From: an uncultured Collinsella sp.
GTDB lineage: Bacteria > Actinomycetota > Coriobacteriia > Coriobacteriales > Coriobacteriaceae
Direction of reading: 5' to 3'
NCBI GenBank assembly: GCA_902494605.1
Contig: CABUUG010000085.1
Location: 1 to 8,139 of the forward strand
DNA: 8,139 nt
Shown here: positions 7,461-8,139 of the stretch, piece after piece
How the letters are laid out: every line of letters starts with the position of its first letter
Numbering within the stretch: position 1 is the first letter of the stretch
The notes under the pieces: generated by a model
What the model was told of the DNA's origin: nothing
Seen by the model: only the letters and a program-made list of their open reading frames with translations
Databases searched by the model: none
Translations under genes and position numbers: made by a program

Positions 7461-7529
7461 GCGCGGTCAGCTCAATGCTTATCTCCGTGCCGGAACTGAC
7501 CCAATTGCTTGTTAGTTGCGATGATATAC

Positions 7530-7564
7530 GGACTGTTTGGTGCTTTGGAGCCTCAAAACAGTCC
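7530..7564. repeat. Short inverted repeat (hairpin) in the intergenic region
   Basis: GGACTGTTT (7530-7538) and AAACAGTCC (7556-7564) form a perfect 9-bp stem around a 17-base loop. The hairpin lies about 70 bp past the stop of the - strand membrane protein gene and could end or stabilise its transcript, but no T-run follows on that strand. A perfect 10-bp palindrome CCGGTACCGG lies nearby at 7593-7602. No gene is seen anywhere in 7183-7630. Confidence 0.4.
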
Positions 7565-7630
7565 CTATTCCACCACAGCTTGGAAGGGGCGGCCGGTACC
7601 GGATGAGTGGTGCTGGCGGGTTAGGGCGGT

Positions 7631-8139
7631 TTAGGCCTGTTTGCGATGCTTCCATTGTTTACGGCACCAACGCATGAGTGCTTTTACGACCGGGATGGTG
7701 ATGAGGATTACCCAGGCGGGATGGGGTTGCCCCAGGTAGAGCCACATGTAGAGGAACCATGCCTCGGCACTGACTGAATAGACGACATCGATTAGCTTAG
7801 ATAAGTGGCGTCGATCGATAAAGTCACCAATCGCGTAATAGACGGGAATCAGAAAGACGAGGAAGAGTCCCGTAGCCCATGTGCCGTAGACAATGCCGAG
7901 CACCAGATAGGCGAAGGCGACAAGCACGGGGAAGGGGAATTTGTTCCATGTACGTCCGACCTTGGTGTGGAAATGCTTGCCATGATGGTCGAGCTTGTCG
8001 TGTGCTTCCTTCCAGCTGGAAAACGTCTCGCCGTCGTTGGTGACGGTGCCGTCGGCTTTGGTTTGCTCACTATGTCCATCGTCCTCAAGCGTATCGTTAT
8101 GCAATCCGCCCTGCCCCACATGGACCTCTTCACCCTTGC
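7631..8139 (-). CDS. Four-helix membrane protein, possibly the C-terminal part of a larger protein
   Basis: The frame stays open to the right edge of the window, so the gene may begin outside it. A GTG at 8119 with a GAAGAGG-like site five bases upstream would give a 162-residue protein; residue numbers here use that start. Residues 1-60 are hydrophilic and rich in Asp, Thr and His (for example KLDHHGKHFHTK at 42-53). Hydrophobic helices follow at about 64-80, 82-98, 113-129 and 133-148, and the tail is strongly basic (RWCRKQWKHRKQ), consistent with a cytoplasmic C-terminus. I recall proteins from gut Actinobacteria and Firmicutes in which such a charged linker and small helical bundle follow an N-terminal XRE-type helix-turn-helix domain, so this could be the membrane half of an HTH regulator; the deciding part is not in the window. 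No catalytic motif is visible, and the function is unassigned. Confidence 0.7.
   Translation of the reverse strand, partial: KGEEVHVGQGGLHNDTLEDDGHSEQTKADGTVTNDGETFSSWKEAHDKLDHHGKHFHTKVGRTWNKFPFPVLVAFAYLVLGIVYGTWATGLFLVFLIPVYYAIGDFIDRRHLSKLIDVVYSVSAEAWFLYMWLYLGQPHPAWVILITIPVVKALMRWCRKQWKHRKQA

Noticed and set aside
7412..7606. A 64-residue open frame on the + strand
   Set aside because: It has no ribosome site or domain, and it spans the repeat arm and the hairpin at 7530-7564.

Overview
The window reads as chromosomal DNA from a high-GC gut actinobacterium, most likely Collinsella or a close relative in the Coriobacteriia. That is an inference from the codon style and from short intergenic repeats of the AACCTG...CCAAAAAGGGACAGG type, which I associate with that genus from memory. 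No rRNA, tRNA, CRISPR array, transposase or phage gene is visible.

Layout. Positions 1-314 are GC-rich and without a convincing gene; they hold two hairpins sharing a GGCGC/GCGCC core, three GGGGT repeats at about one-helical-turn spacing, and a possible promoter for the next gene. Positions 315-893 encode an O6-alkylguanine-DNA alkyltransferase. Positions 894-1121 form a control region with a tandem 8-bp direct repeat just upstream of a good -35 hexamer. A signalling and transport block follows on the + strand: an OmpR-family response regulator (1122-1805), a membrane histidine kinase (1808-3187), an ABC ATPase of the MacB/LolD type (3273-3974) and a 925-residue FtsX-type permease (3968-6745). 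A 13-bp-stem terminator at 6787-6834 ends the block. The remaining genes are on the - strand: a small soluble protein of unknown function (6862-7182) and a four-helix membrane protein that runs off the right edge (7631-8139). The roughly 450-bp gap between them contains a 160-bp element with long terminal inverted repeats.

How the genes work together. The kinase would sense an extracytoplasmic signal and phosphorylate the regulator. The likely targets are the promoter in front of the regulator, where the tandem repeat sits, and possibly the ABC pair. The ATPase and permease together look like a mechanotransmission-type (MacB/FtsX superfamily) ABC complex, which in other bacteria handles antimicrobial peptides, lipoproteins or cell-wall hydrolase control. 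The substrate cannot be read from sequence. An 85-bp gap separates the kinase from the ATPase and begins with a 33-bp repeat. The same repeat recurs in inverted orientation (32/33 identical) right after the permease stop codon, so the ABC pair is bracketed by inverted repeat copies.

I see no clear-cut new defence or biosynthetic system. The most interesting items are the 160-bp element at 7301-7460, the repeat pair around the ABC genes, the tandem operator-like repeat before the regulator, the kinase without a HAMP domain and the two-module permease.
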